Below the pieces are notes generated by a model. It saw only the letters and a list, made by a program, of their open reading frames with translations, was not told the DNA's origin and searched no databases. A DNA stretch of 64,000 nt from CAVOXO01 sp963700425 (GTDB lineage Bacteria; Actinomycetota; Acidimicrobiia; Acidimicrobiales; Microtrichaceae): NCBI GenBank assembly GCA_963700425.1, contig CAVOXO010000001.1, positions 868,001-932,000 of the forward strand, given 5' to 3'. Below are positions 7,800 to 18,002 of the stretch, in pieces; position 1 is the first letter of the stretch; each line of letters begins with the position of its first letter. A program made the translations under genes and the position numbers.

Positions 7800-9320
7800 T
7801 CAGCGTCGTCGCACCTCGACCCGTACCTCTGCCGCTCCGGGGTTCGCCACCAGGTCGAGCCGCCCGGCGTCCGGGGCGCTGGCCACGGTGCCTCCGGTGA
7901 CGGCCACGTCGTACCCCGCGGGGTACGCGGGCGCCGGCACGACCAGCGATGTCGGCCCCGTCGCCGTCGGGTCCGGCGCGTATCGATAGGTGGCGGAACC
8001 GGTCGCCGGGTCGAACGAGAGTGCGATCGGCGTCCCTGCGGTGGCCTGAGGGTAGACCCGGGTCAGCTGAGCCTGCACCGCAGGGGCGTACATCGGGCGG
8101 GAATCGCCGTCGGCACGGAAGACGTGCCCGTAGTGGTCGGCTGCCCAGTGGAACCAGCTGGTGAGCCAATGGTCAGCGGCCCGGGTGACGTTTGCGGCTT
8201 GGAGCGCGTTGGTCGACAAGCCGAACTCGGTCATCATCATCGGCCGATCCCACACGCCGGCGCGGCCGCTCGCCCGCGCGAACGCGTTGTCGATGAACCC
8301 ACGACATAGGGCCACCTCGGGCCCGCTGGCCTCGGCCGTCAGGCCGCTGTCGACGGCGAAGCCGCAGTAGGCGTGCCACGAGAAACCGACCCGATCGTCG
8401 CTCGGTGCCCGCATGGAGGTGGGCCCGAACCCGGGGGCCGAGACCGGCGGCTCCCACCACACGTTCATGTCCGGGGCGACGGCCCGGATGCGGGCGGTCA
8501 TGGCGTCGTAGTGATCGGCCAGCAGGTTCTCCAACCAGCCGCATCCTTGGAGGATGCACTCGAGGTACCACTCGCCGGGGAACGGCTCGTTCATCAGCTC
8601 CACGCCGATGACCCGGTCGTTGCCGGCGAATCGCTGCGCCATGGCGACCGCCCCGTCGGACAGCGCGTCCCAGATCGAGCGGCCCGACTCGCCGGCCGCC
8701 GGGGCGTCGAACACCACGTCGCGCCACTGCTGCAACGATCGCGGCGAGGTGTAGGCGGCGGCCCAGCCGACCCAATCGAACAACGGCAGATGCTCGGCGC
8801 TCAGCGCGGCAGCAGTCGGCGTGGTCGCCCAGTCGGGCATACCCCAGAACAGATCTTGGTGGAAGTCGAGAAGCACCCACAGCCCAGCCGCGGTGAGTCG
8901 GTCGACGACCGACTCGACCCGGTCGAGGTACGCGGTGTCGACGACACCGACCTCGGGGAGCAACTGCTTGTACCAGACCCCGAGGCGCACCGCGTTGAAT
9001 CCGTCGGTGCGAAGGTTCGTCAGGTCCTGGTCACTGAGGATGGTCTCGTCGGGCAACCACGGCGAGGCCTTGATGACCATGTTGGTGCCGTGGATGAGTA
9101 CCCGCCGACCTTGCGCGTCGATCAGGTCCCGGCCGACAATCCGCAACGGCCCGACCGTCGCCGGAGAGGCCACGGTGACCACGTCGCCCGGAGGCGGGAG
9201 CGCCACGTTCGGCTCAGTGGCCGGCACACACGCCGCCGCAACCACCGCGACGGCGCTCCCAACTACGACCCGTATCCCACGCACGGCGCTCGGAGTACGG
9301 CGGAGGTCGTTCGTGCCCAT
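7800..9320 (-). CDS. Secreted GH5 glycosidase (endoglycoceramidase-like)
   Basis: 506 residues from the ATG at 9320. The N-terminus (VRGIRVVVGSAVAVVAAACVPA) is a lipoprotein-type signal. The TIM barrel shows GTNMVIKASPW, GFNAVRLGVWYKQLLPE, LWVLLDFHQDLF, the acid/base Glu in VIGVELMNEPFPG, and the nucleophile Glu in PMMMTEFGLSTN. This pattern is that of GH5 endoglycoceramidases, which cut glycans from glycolipids. A beta-sandwich-like C-terminus follows. The frame is open to an ATG at 9479 that overlaps the upstream gene's stop (ATGA), so a longer coupled form is possible, but the signal peptide favours 9320. Confidence 0.85.
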   Translation of the reverse strand: MGTNDLRRTPSAVRGIRVVVGSAVAVVAAACVPATEPNVALPPPGDVVTVASPATVGPLRIVGRDLIDAQGRRVLIHGTNMVIKASPWLPDETILSDQDLTNLRTDGFNAVRLGVWYKQLLPEVGVVDTAYLDRVESVVDRLTAAGLWVLLDFHQDLFWGMPDWATTPTAAALSAEHLPLFDWVGWAAAYTSPRSLQQWRDVVFDAPAAGESGRSIWDALSDGAVAMAQRFAGNDRVIGVELMNEPFPGEWYLECILQGCGWLENLLADHYDAMTARIRAVAPDMNVWWEPPVSAPGFGPTSMRAPSDDRVGFSWHAYCGFAVDSGLTAEASGPEVALCRGFIDNAFARASGRAGVWDRPMMMTEFGLSTNALQAANVTRAADHWLTSWFHWAADHYGHVFRADGDSRPMYAPAVQAQLTRVYPQATAGTPIALSFDPATGSATYRYAPDPTATGPTSLVVPAPAYPAGYDVAVTGGTVASAPDAGRLDLVANPGAAEVRVEVRRR

Positions 9321-9475
9321 ATGACGGGGCATCCGCCTCGACGTGACCTTCACGAGCGACGAACTCGAGATCACCAGCACCCACACCGCGTACGCACTCA
9401 CCCGCAGCAACGGCGCCCAAACCGTGCTCGCCACCGGCGTCCAGACGGCTGAGTCGAACCGAGAGATCTTCCTGG

Positions 9476-10016
9476 TCATGGCTGGCGGCCGAGGAAGCAG
9501 AGGAGCTGGGTTTGGGCGTCGGCGTCGCTGGGCGGGGCTACTTTGGGTCCGAACATCGAGGGGCCGCGGAGCAGGTCGTCGAACGGTGTCATCTTGGCGA
9601 GCGCCGACTCGACGGCTTCGTCGTCGAGGGTTTCGTCTTGGCCCGTTGCTCGGGCGAAGTCCCACATGTGGGCGAGGGCGTCGTGGAGGATCACCCCTCC
9701 GGCGACCTGTTTGAACGCGAAGTCACCGAGCGGGCTGGGGACGATCGTGACGCCGCTTCGGGTCGTTCATGGCGTCGAGCATGGCCGAGGTCGCCCGAGC
9801 CCATCGGTTGGCGATGGGCTCGTTGTCCTGATGGATGAGTGGTTGTCCGACGGCGGTCAGTGTCGCTTCGAGACCGGTGAGGACGTGATCAACGATCTCG
9901 ACTGCAGTCCATGGCGGGCACGGGCTCGGCGAGTCCCACCGGTCGGGGGGACAGGACACAATCAGCTGTTCGAACCCGGACATGACTGTTGAGAATCGTT
10001 CCGATGTGGTGGGCAT
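9476..10016 (-). CDS. TIGR03086/DinB-like protein, one frameshift
   Basis: About 180 residues when one extra base near 9763 is ignored. The first part (MPTTSERFSTVMSGFEQLIVSCPPDRWDSPSPCPPWTAVEIVDHVL) and the second (VPSPLGDFAFKQVAGGVILHDALAHMWDFARATGQ) together match the mycothiol-dependent maleylpyruvate isomerase/TIGR03086 four-helix fold, including the W-x-x-x-x-x-x-D-H-x-L helix and the second H-D-x-x-x-H. The family uses metal to support thiol-dependent reactions, but the substrate is unknown. Its stop overlaps an ATG that could start the GH5 gene. The break is probably a sequencing insertion, as both halves are intact. Confidence 0.7.
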
Positions 10017-10095
10017 GTGGTTTCCCTTGTTGTGGGGCTGGCGTCAGCCGTTTCAGACGGCGGACGTCGGCGGAGTCGTGGATGTTGGGGCGCCC

Positions 10096-11436
10096 TCACG
10101 AGGGCGCGGTGGCCGTAGACGGTGGACGCCTCGATGCGGCGATGATCTGTTGGAAGGCCGCGAAGCTGGGTTTGTGGGTGCCGTCGAGCCGCACCAATCC
10201 ATAGTGGCCTTCGACTCGCATCAGTTCGGTGTCGGGAACGTTCCAGTCTGGGCGGTCGTTCAACATGAAGTGGAAGTAGGCCGATGCTCCGGCTTTGATG
10301 GCCTCGACCGGTGCTGTCGAGACGTACTCGGCTTGCAGTTGTTCGTTCCAGCCGATTGATTCGGGCCCTGATGCGTACCCTGTTTCCATGACGAACACGG
10401 GCTTGCCGAGCTTCTTGCCGAGGGTCGAGGCCCATTTGACAGCGTCGATCAACTGGTTGGTGAGCATCGGGAACGGGAACAGGTAGTTCGGGTAGGAGCC
10501 GAACCCGAGCGCGTCGAGGTGGGGGGCGAAATCGGTCATGACGTACTGCCAGTTCGGGTCGAGCGGTGAGACGTTGTGGGTCCCTCGGGCCGCTGTGGAA
10601 CCACGCTTCATGCCGCGGGCCAGTGTCGCGATGAGTTCGGTGTGGAACGTGGCGTCGAGCCAGGCGAATCCGTTCCGCCACCCAAAGACGGTGGCGTGCA
10701 GACCGGTGATGTTCAGCTCGTTCTCGAGATTCCACCAGGTCACGTTGCCGGGCTCGGAGTACCGCCGTGCAGCGCCCGCCACGTACAGCTCGATGTGCGC
10801 GAGGTAGGCCTCCCTGCCGATACCCACATAGCCCTGGGTGACGAACTGGAGAGCTTCTGGCGCCACTTTTCCCATGCCACCCGAGACCGACAGCCCCGGA
10901 GCGGAGGTGGCGTCACCGATCGTTGGGAACGGCGTGATGCCGACCGCGTGGAGCTGGTCGACCTTCGCGTCGACGGAGCTCCAGTCGATCAGGCCGTGGA
11001 ACGGGCTGTCTGGGCGCTCGGGAAACGCGTATTGGTCGACCCATTCGGGATGGTCGGCAACCAGGGCCCGGGTCAGATCCGTTGGCTGGTTGTTGCCCGC
11101 GACGCCGAACGTGTCCTGGGCGGCGTTGTAGGCGGCAAGCTTGGGCTCGGTCAGGTTCCAGCCAAGCCAGTACTTGGCGTAGCCGACGCCGAGCTCCCGC
11201 ATCTGGTCGATCTGCGCAGCGGCTACCAGGCCGTGGGGCCAGCTGTCGAGCACGACGCCCCACATCGGGTTGTCGGCCCAACCGTCGGGCGGGGGACCGG
11301 ACGGCGGGAAAGGGTGCCCGAACTGTGGCGCGCACCCGGCGGTCGCGAAGACGGCAGCGCCGCCCGCAAGAGCGCCGAGCGCGCCGAGGGCGGCGCGGCG
11401 AGAGATCATCGGTGTCTGGGGTTGTTCAGCCGGCAT
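10096..11436 (-). CDS. Tat-exported lipoprotein glycosidase-like TIM barrel
   Basis: 446 residues. The N-terminus SRRAALGALGALAGGAAVFATAGCAP has a twin-arginine motif and a lipobox Cys. The mature part resembles a clan GH-A hydrolase: PMWGVVLDSWPHGL, LGVGYAKYWLGWNL, an acid/base-like Glu in VTWWNLENELNITG and a candidate nucleophile in KPVFVMETGYASG. The exact GH family is uncertain. AAGGAGGGGCG stands directly before the ATG at 11436. The first 70 residues reappear as a truncated copy at 18826-19037, so this gene was involved in a duplication within the island. Confidence 0.75.
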   Translation of the reverse strand: MPAEQPQTPMISRRAALGALGALAGGAAVFATAGCAPQFGHPFPPSGPPPDGWADNPMWGVVLDSWPHGLVAAAQIDQMRELGVGYAKYWLGWNLTEPKLAAYNAAQDTFGVAGNNQPTDLTRALVADHPEWVDQYAFPERPDSPFHGLIDWSSVDAKVDQLHAVGITPFPTIGDATSAPGLSVSGGMGKVAPEALQFVTQGYVGIGREAYLAHIELYVAGAARRYSEPGNVTWWNLENELNITGLHATVFGWRNGFAWLDATFHTELIATLARGMKRGSTAARGTHNVSPLDPNWQYVMTDFAPHLDALGFGSYPNYLFPFPMLTNQLIDAVKWASTLGKKLGKPVFVMETGYASGPESIGWNEQLQAEYVSTAPVEAIKAGASAYFHFMLNDRPDWNVPDTELMRVEGHYGLVRLDGTHKPSFAAFQQIIAASRRPPSTATAPS

Positions 11437-11481
11437 CGCCCCTCCTTGAGGTCGACTCGTAGTGGAAGTGACTCATGACGT

Positions 11482-12122
11482 TCAGGGCGGACCGAGGAGG
11501 AGCGGTGCGAGCACCTCGTGGGCGTAGCGGCGGACGTCGGCGGAGTCGTGGATGTCGATGTCGGGTCCCGGCAGCAGGAGGAACGAGGCGAGCAGGCGTG
11601 CGGCGACGAGGCCCGCGGCGTCGGGGTCGACGTGATGGGCGAGGCCGCTGGCCTGAGCCACTCTCAGGGCGGCGGCGACCGCAGCGCCACCCACGCACAG
11701 GACGCGGGAGTCGTGGATCGTCAGGGCACCGACCAGGGCCTCGGGCTCGTGGCGCAGTGCCCGGTCGACAAGGGGATGGAGACAGCGAGTCGTGCCGCGA
11801 CCACGAAACCCTCACAAATCAGCTCGGTCGGATCGGAGATCCCCTCGACCGATCGCAGGAGCTCGTCGCGCATCCGCGCCGCCTCGCGGGCGGCCAGGGC
11901 GACGAGCAGGCCGTCTCGGCCGTCGAACCGGCGGTAGAGGGTGATCCGGTTGCAGCCGGCCCGCTGTGCGACGGCCTCGAGGGTCAACGAAACGGGCCCG
12001 GTCGCGGCGATCTGGTCGAGCGTGGCGTCGAGGATCGCGTTACCGGTGGCGTCCTGCTCGGGTGACGGATCGGCCCCGAACCCCGCTGCCATGCGGTCGA
12101 GCAACTCAACGGTTGTCTTCAT
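11482..12122 (-). CDS. TetR family regulator, frameshifted
   Basis: About 213 residues across a frame break near 11773. The N-terminal DNA-binding part reads AILDATLDQIAATGPVSLTLEAVAQRAGCNRITLYRRFDGRDGLL. The C-terminal ligand domain continues in another frame (DRALRHEPEALVGALTIHDSRVLCVGGAAVAAALRVAQ) to 11482. Here one base seems to be missing, unlike most breaks in this window. It starts ten bases after the DUF2236 gene stop on the same strand, so it probably controls that oxygenase-like gene in one operon. The effector is unknown. Confidence 0.75.
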
Positions 12123-12132
12123 GCGTCGTCGA

Positions 12133-13140
12133 TCAGGAGAGCGCGAGCAGCTGGTCGACACCCGCATCCCGCGGCGCCGACGGAGCATCAGGCGCGTGGT
12201 CGGCGTCGTCGAGGTATCGCTGGCGCGGGGCGATGAGACCGGCGGTGGCGAAGGCCTCTGCGGGGGTCCGCACGACCGCATCGACAGGATCGACTCTGAG
12301 GATCCGTGGCGCGAAGACCTCGTGAGCACCCGGTGAGAGCTCCGAGAGCATCTCCAGGACCCGATGCTCGTCGCGCTCGAGGGCCCTCAGCGCTGCCTTC
12401 GTCGCCGCGAGCGCCGCGGCGCCAACCACCGTCGGCTGGTCGATCCCTGCGAGCTGCTGCAGCCACCGTGGCAGCGTCGCGACCGTCGCGGCACGAACGA
12501 CGGGGGCCGTAGCTCTGCTTCCGGGCAGCCCGAAGCTGCCGGGGGCGGCGAGCAGGTGGCGAACGATCCGGCGGGTGTCCTCGGTGATCGCCAGCCGCGG
12601 GCGCACTCGTTCGTAATAGGCGCGCATCTCGTCGCGGCTGGCAGGGACCGTCGCGGGGTCGATCGTCTGGAGCTCGGCAACGATACGGCCCTCGGCCCAG
12701 TACCTAGCGTCATCCGCGGCTGAGAGTCGTCCCGGTCCGACGAGCTCGTAGCACAACAGGATCGACTGCCACTGGGTGAGGTGGATCCAGAGTTGCCGGT
12801 CGGGATCGTTGGCCTCGAAGGGCAGGCCGCTCACTGGCTCGATGCCCCGGACCCGTTCGTGGATCCGATACAGCACATCAGCAGCGCGTACCGCTCGCTC
12901 TGAATCTGCGAACGCGGCGGTGGCCACGTATTGGAGGGTGCGGTCGTAGCGCGACGACGTGCGCTCCTCCACCGCACCGGTGTCGGAGACCGAGGCGAGC
13001 AGGAACGGGTCGAACATCTCAACGACCACGGTCCGGAGGAAGCCGATCGTGAACGAACTCGGGTGGCTGAAGAGCCGCCACGTGACCGAGTCGGGACCGA
13101 GGAAACCGAAGTCCGCGGGGGTGTTCGTCGAAGTAGGCAT
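12133..13140 (-). CDS. DUF2236 (MpaB-like) oxygenase family protein
   Basis: 335 residues from the ATG at 13140. The N-terminus FGFLGPDSVTWRLFSHPSSFTIGFLRTVVVEMFDP, the His/Arg block SSRYDRTLQYVATAAFADSERAVRAADVLYRIHERVRG and WIHLTQWQSILLCYELVGPGRLS are typical of DUF2236. This heme-binding superfamily includes latex-clearing protein and mycophenolic acid biosynthesis B. The native role in actinobacteria is unknown. The frame is open further upstream, but the conserved block begins just after this ATG. The following TetR gene probably regulates it. Confidence 0.85.
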   Translation of the reverse strand: MPTSTNTPADFGFLGPDSVTWRLFSHPSSFTIGFLRTVVVEMFDPFLLASVSDTGAVEERTSSRYDRTLQYVATAAFADSERAVRAADVLYRIHERVRGIEPVSGLPFEANDPDRQLWIHLTQWQSILLCYELVGPGRLSAADDARYWAEGRIVAELQTIDPATVPASRDEMRAYYERVRPRLAITEDTRRIVRHLLAAPGSFGLPGSRATAPVVRAATVATLPRWLQQLAGIDQPTVVGAAALAATKAALRALERDEHRVLEMLSELSPGAHEVFAPRILRVDPVDAVVRTPAEAFATAGLIAPRQRYLDDADHAPDAPSAPRDAGVDQLLALS

Positions 13141-13336
13141 GTAACAGAAGTACCGGAGGCTGTTGCATCTGTCAACCTGACGCCGCGGCGCCGTGCGGTG
13201 GCGGGTCGACGGCGTTTCCTCCAGCGCCCGGGCCCTGGCCGTCGGGGTCGTCGCCCTGGTCGCCGCCATTGGCGCTGCCTGGAATGTCGCTGCACCAAGC
13301 AGGCTCCGGCCCCCAGGAAAGCCGGCGCTGGCAATC

Positions 13337-13590
13337 TCAGGGCTTCTTGCCCTCGGTGTCGGCGCGCAGCAGGGTGAAAGCCTCGTGGAGGAGGCTGGTG
13401 AACGAGGGGCCGTCGGGTGCTTCGAGCCATGCTTGGGCCGCGGCCTGGACGGCGCCGACGATGACGTGGGCGTAGCAGCGGTCACGCAGAGTCGGAGTCC
13501 TGCTGCTGGCTCGGTCGGCCAGGACCTGGGCGGTCCGGGTCGCTGCCGAGCTGAACGTCGCGTCCAGCTCGGTGCGGAGCGCCCGTGCGG
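13337..13590 (-). pseudogene. C-terminal remnant of a TetR regulator
   Basis: About 80 residues (LRTELDATFSSAATRTAQVLADRAS ... LRDRCYAHVIVGAVQAAAQAWLEAPDGPSFTSLLHEAFTLL) matching the C-terminal domain of the TetR protein at 19404-20032 nearly position by position (TPMLRDR, HAIVGALQAAATTWLDNPDGPPFTTPL). The DNA-binding half is missing. The remnant begins exactly where the tandem-HTH gene at 13591-13950 ends, so that gene replaced or displaced its 5' half. Confidence 0.7.
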
Positions 13591-13950
13591 TTAGCCCCAC
13601 CCGCGACCTCGCCGGACGACCACTCCGGCCCGACGGAATCGGTTGGCCACGGTTGATTTGTCGACGCGGAATCGCCGGCCGACCTCAGCCAGCGAGTGTC
13701 CTGCGGCGTAGAGGTCGGCCGCCGCGGCAAGTTCGACCGGCGTCCAGTCTTGGTCGCGTCGATGGGGGAGTCCCTGGCGGGTGACGTGGTCGATGATGGT
13801 GGTGCGACTGACGCCGAACCTTGCTGCGATGTCGCGGACGAGATCACCGCCGAGGTACGCCGTCAGAAGTGCGTCGATTTCGGCGGGCTTGAGGCGTCGC
13901 TGCCTCTGCCGCGTGGGGCTCGGGGAGGAAGGGTTTGAATGCTGCCCCAT
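13591..13950 (-). CDS. Small tandem helix-turn-helix protein, copy 1
   Basis: 119 residues starting MGQHSNPSSPS. Two similar HTH units are visible: LKPAEIDALLTAYLGGDLVRDIAARFGVSRTTIIDHVTRQGLPHR, then WTPVELAAAADLYAAGHSLAEVGRRFRVDKSTVANRFRRAGVVVRR. The layout resembles the DNA-binding ends of recombinases, and such small proteins are common beside actinobacterial mobile elements. The leader (GQxSNP) is shared with copies 2 and 3. It abuts a TetR remnant at its 3' end and is preceded by another leader fragment at 13991-14101. No catalytic domain is attached. Confidence 0.75.
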   Translation of the reverse strand: MGQHSNPSSPSPTRQRQRRLKPAEIDALLTAYLGGDLVRDIAARFGVSRTTIIDHVTRQGLPHRRDQDWTPVELAAAADLYAAGHSLAEVGRRFRVDKSTVANRFRRAGVVVRRGRGWG

Positions 13951-13990
13951 TTCTTCGCTGGGGCCATCATCGGTCTCCGGAACGACCCGC

Positions 13991-14101
13991 TCAGACGCTC
14001 GTGCGGGGCTGTTCCGGAGCCGCCGAGAGCCCTGCGACCCCTGTCTCACAAGGGTTTCGAGCTTCTCGCGAAGGGTTTGAAAGCTGCCCCTTTAGGTCCA
14101 C
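13991..14101 (-). pseudogene. Truncated leader copy of the tandem-HTH family
   Basis: A GTG start opens a 36-codon frame that begins VDLKGQLSNPSRE, almost identical to the start of copy 2 (VDLEGQLSNPVQR), then runs into unrelated sequence and a stop. The DNA GGGTTTGAAAGCTG (minus-strand leader read on the plus strand) is shared with copy 2. It is a fragment left next to the complete copy 1. From 14102 to 14399 I see no gene. Confidence 0.55.
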
Positions 14102-14399
14102 AACGCTGCAATCTAGAGACGCAATTCGATGTCAGGCGTGGGCAAGTCGCCTCTGATCGTTGGGGAAGGCAGAAGCGGGAGTGCATCGCTGCCCCTGTCG
14201 CCGACAGCGCCTGGTTCGGCGCTGGTGGCACCTGGCCCTTGGTGACGTTCGGCCCTACCGCCGAGTGGGCATGGGTGGAAGCAAGCGCAGGTCGACAGTC
14301 GGCGCTGAGAATCTGCGAGTACGAGGGCACGGGCTCGGCTGTAGCCTCGGAGTAATCGCCCCGGCGCCGTTCGTCGAGAGGGTTGGAGGGAGAAGGGCC

Positions 14400-15144
14400 A
14401 TGGCAGCACCGCAGGACGGCAGGGTCGATTCGCCGACGGACCGCGGCGGCGGAACGACGTGGCTCGGCGCTGGTCGCCGCGGCGGTCGCGTTCGTGGTCC
14501 CGGTGCGGTTCTTCGCCACCCTCGTGGTGGTGGGTTCCTACCGGGACAACTACATTCCGGGTCTGGACGCACCAGACCGGGATTTCGTCCAGTTCTACGT
14601 CGACAACTTCTCCAAGATCCCCGTGACCTCCACGATGTTCATCATCGGCTGGGCCCTCATTCTGGTTGTCCTGGTCGCCCTCGTCCGTACCCTCAACCCA
14701 CGTCTGACGCTGTCGGGGATGCTGGCGATCGCGTTCGCCAGCATCTCCACTGCGGTCAGCGTCGCCAGCCAGGGGCTGTTCACCTACCCGACGATCCTGG
14801 TCGAGATGACCGCTGAGACGGATCCCCGCCAACCTGGACCCGGCTGTCGCACGCTTCATCGTGCTGTCGACCGAAGGCATTTCCAATGGCGGTGGTGTGC
14901 TGATCGGGGTGGCGTTGCTGATGGTGGCGCTGCTCGCGGCTCGCAGCGACCTCTGGGGCCACTGGGCCGTCGCAGCGGTCGCCGGCTGATGGGCGTGGCG
15001 GGCTCGCTCAACATGGTGTTGGGTGGCAGCGGCTCGATGACCGTCGGCATGATCCCATTCGGGATATTCGTCGGGGTCGTGCTGCTCATCGCCCGCTCCC
15101 AGCTCGACAACCCGCAGACATTGCAGCCGGGCCCGTCGTCCTGA
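14400..15144 (+). CDS. DUF4386-like integral membrane protein, frameshifted
   Basis: About 248 residues over three frame changes (near 14455, 14825 and 14990). Hydrophobic segments include ALVAAAVAFVVPVRFFATLVVVG, FIIGWALILVVLVALVR, GVLIGVALLMVALLAAR and MIPFGIFVGVVLLIARS. The middle segment, ETIPANLDPAVARFIVLSTEGISNGGG, is readable only in a shifted frame. The order resembles DUF4386 membrane proteins of unknown function. The ATG at 14400 follows GGAGGGAGAAGG. Either a decayed gene or one hit by several sequencing indels. Confidence 0.55.
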
Positions 15145-15199
15145 GCGGCGCTGAGCGGATCTCTGCGTCACGACCACGATCGACATCGTCGGTTGGTCG

Positions 15200-16576
15200 A
15201 TGGAACCGCTGAGCAGCCTCGACGGCGTGTTCCTCGCGGTCGAGGATCGGGTCAACCAGATGAACTTCGGGACGGTCGCCGTCTTCGATGGTCCTGGGCC
15301 CTCGCTCGACGAGGTACGTGGCTTCCTGGCGGGGCGTCTCGCGTTGGTGCCCCGGTGTCGTCAGCGGATTCGTGAGCCCGCGGGACCGTTGGGTCGCCCG
15401 GTGTGGATCGACGATGTGCGCTTCGACCTCGGCGAGCACGTCCGGGCCGCTGTTGCTCCCGGGTCGGCATCCGGGCGATCTCGAGGAACTCGTCGCGGAG
15501 CTGGTCTCGTCGCCGCTCGATCGGAGTCGCCCGCTGTGGGAGGTCTGGGCCGTCGATGGTCTCGCTGAGGACCGGTGGGCGATCATCGCCAAGGTTCACC
15601 ACTGCATGGTCGACGGCATCGCCGGCAACGATCTGCTGAGCGCGATCCTGGCCCACCAGCCCGACGCCGACTCGGCGGTGCCCGATGTCTGGGTGCCGTC
15701 GCCCGAGCCGTCCGCCGTGGCGTTCGCGTGGTTCAACGTGCGGGCGGCGCTCGGATCCCTGGCCGCTCATGTCCGCGGTGCGGCTGAGGTGCTCGGCCAT
15801 CCCTCCCGGTCCTGGGAACGCAGGCGCAACGTTCTCGTTGCGGCCAAGCGGCTCTGGTACCGGCAACACCACGATCCGACGTCGCTCACCGGACCCATCG
15901 GGACGCACCGCCGCTGGACACACATCGCCGTCCCGTTCGCCGACGTCAGCGCGATCCGGCACGGCGTTGGGTGGCACGGTGAACGACGTCGTCCTCGCTG
16001 CGGTGTCGAGCGGATTCCGCGACCTGCTCGCCGAGCGTGGCGAGCCCGTCGAGGGTCGCACGATCACCGCGATGGTCCCGGTCTCGCTCCGCGCGCCCAC
16101 AGAACGGGGGGAGACCGGCAACCGCGTCGCCAACGTCCACGCCCTGCTACCGATGGGCCACACTGACCCGCGCTCGATGCTGCAGGCCGTGCACGAGCAC
16201 CTGGAGGACCTGAAGGACTCTCACGAGATCGACGCCACCGGCCTCCTGCTGCGGATCGGTGACTACGTCCCCCGTGTGCTCGCCGACCGGGTCGCCCGCA
16301 CGATCCTTCACCGGCAACGCAACGTCGAGACGGTGATCACCAACGTCCCCGGCCCACGATCACCGCTGTACCTCGCCGACCACCGCATGCATCGAGGGAT
16401 ACCCCGTGGCACCGATCGGCGGCCGGGTGCGCATCAGCGTCGCGATCTGGTCCTACTGCGACCACCTCTACATCGGCATCACCGGCGACCGAGACACCAC
16501 CCCCGACATCGAACGGCTCGGCCAGGGCATCACCCGCGGAGTCGCGGATCTCCTCGACGCAGCCCGGTCGATCTGA
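15200..16576 (+). CDS. Wax ester synthase/diacylglycerol acyltransferase (WS/DGAT), frameshifted
   Basis: About 458 residues once three +1 shifts (near 15470, 15965 and 16393) are removed, the normal family length. Begins MEPLSSLDGVFLAVE and contains the active-site HHxxxDG motif in AKVHHCMVDGIAGNDLL, then GTVNDVVLAAVSSGFRDLL, ETGNRVANVHALLP, and the C-terminal TNVPGPRSPLYLA and EGYPVAPIGGRVRISVAIWSY. It uses acyl-CoA to esterify diacylglycerol or fatty alcohol, making storage lipid. All parts are present, so the gene is probably intact in the organism. Confidence 0.82.
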
Positions 16577-16587
16577 ACGCCGCCGTG

Positions 16588-17040
16588 TCAGTCCTCGTTC
16601 GACCTGTCGCGCTGGTCTGCGTCGGCCTCCGGCCGCGACGGCTGCTACAGCGGCTACGAGTGCGGCGCCGATGACCAGGACGAGGGGCCAGCCGATCAAG
16701 CGGCTGAGGAACAGCGGAAGGCCGAGCAGCGCGAGCCCGCCGCCGATCACTCCGGCGACCGAGGCTGCGCCGACCCCGGAGGGTCATCCGGCCCGGGAGG
16801 AAGCGAGCCCGAACCACACTGCGCTGATCGTCGGGACGAGGACGATCGAGCGCGATCAGCCCGAACGCGACCAGACCCAGGCCCGGAGGTTCTGTCGTTT
16901 CGGGTTGTGGGTAACCCCGTGCGTCCAGGAACGCGATCGAGACAGCTCGCCCGGCGATGATCGCGACTGGAACCAGCGCCACGGAGATCCACGCGACGGG
17001 GAGCTGGAGCGTGGACGACCGCTCGGGTGGCCGGGCTGAT
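16588..17040 (-). pseudogene. Broken small membrane protein
   Basis: Pieces in different frames add up to a protein with segments SVALVPVAIIAGRAVSIAFLDARGY, LGLVAFGLIALDR, and GVIGGGLALLGLPLFLSRLIGWPLVLVIGAALVAAVAAVAA, ending in a hydrophilic tail RPEADADQRDRSNED. No start codon joins them, and at least two shifts are needed. Family not recognised. It lies between the acyltransferase and a membrane-anchored protein gene. Confidence 0.4.
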
Positions 17041-17117
17041 TCAGGACTTCATGACACCGGGGTGCCGTCCTTTCGGACTTGGCGGAGCGAGTAGACGCGG
17101 GACGTGGGCCCAGGAAC

Positions 17118-18002
17118 TCAGTTCCCGGGGTACTCGCGTTCGGTGATGGAGAAGGTCGGTACGTCGTAGTTGTAGGCACCGCCGGACGATTCGTCGGCGA
17201 GCACCCTCGTGGTGGTCGGGTCATCCACGGTCGTGAGGAGGAGACGCGTTCCGTCCCACATGAGGAACCACTCGAAGTCCGGTGACCAGGTCGGCCCGCT
17301 CTGGATCCCCCAGTCGGGGTTGGCGTCCTTCACGGAGAACACGGTGCGAGACCCTGCCGGCCCGACGAGCGCGACGTCGACGTTGCCGTCTTTGCCGGTC
17401 TTGACGAGTCGCTGCCCCTCGAGGTTCGTCCACGGTCCGGCAGAGGGGCGGGCGTTCTCTCCTAGTTTCTCGTCGGCTACTTCTTCGGTGGTGCCGGTCG
17501 CGACGTCGACGAGTTTCGCCCATTCCGGGATGAGGGTGTCCTTCCCGACGGGAGCGTCGAATGACGTCACCAGGAGTCGTCCATCGGGCTGCCACGCCAC
17601 GGTGGCGAGTGCCGGTTCACTGAGCGGCCAGCACAGCACGTCCTCGGACCGGGCACCCGACGCGGCGGCGACCCGGGCGCACGCTTGGCGTCCGGCGGTG
17701 GGGCTCTTCGCCTCGGACAGATAGGCGACCGTTCCCTGCAAAGACTCGTCGGGCGTCGCGATCAGCGACGGGTAGTCCGGCGGGGGCAGTCCGCGGCGCT
17801 CGAAGGTGTCGATCACCGACACGACCACGACAACTGCGCCGACCCCCACCCCGAGCGCGATCGCGACCACGGACGCCACGACGATCCCGCGTCGCCCGGT
17901 TGAACCCTCGTTGCCTCGGGCCCTGAGCTCCACGACGACGAACGTGACGGCCCCGGCGACCGCGACGACTGCCGCTCCGAGCAACAACCAGCCCATAGTC
18001 AC
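17118..18002 (-). CDS. Membrane-anchored extracellular protein, beta-propeller-like
   Basis: 294 residues. Two N-terminal membrane helices (GWLLLGAAVVAVAGAVTFVVVEL and GIVVASVVAIALGVGVGAVVVVVSVI) flank a basic loop. The remaining 220 residues are extracytoplasmic and contain repeated beta-type segments such as TVAWQPDGRLLVTSFD, LEGQRLVKTGKDGNVDVALVG and PTWSPDFEWFLMWDGTRLLLTTVDD, similar to WD40/TolB-like blades. No enzymatic motif is visible. It is monocistronic within the island, and 18003-18261 upstream holds no gene. Confidence 0.65.
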   Translation of the reverse strand: MTMGWLLLGAAVVAVAGAVTFVVVELRARGNEGSTGRRGIVVASVVAIALGVGVGAVVVVVSVIDTFERRGLPPPDYPSLIATPDESLQGTVAYLSEAKSPTAGRQACARVAAASGARSEDVLCWPLSEPALATVAWQPDGRLLVTSFDAPVGKDTLIPEWAKLVDVATGTTEEVADEKLGENARPSAGPWTNLEGQRLVKTGKDGNVDVALVGPAGSRTVFSVKDANPDWGIQSGPTWSPDFEWFLMWDGTRLLLTTVDDPTTTRVLADESSGGAYNYDVPTFSITEREYPGN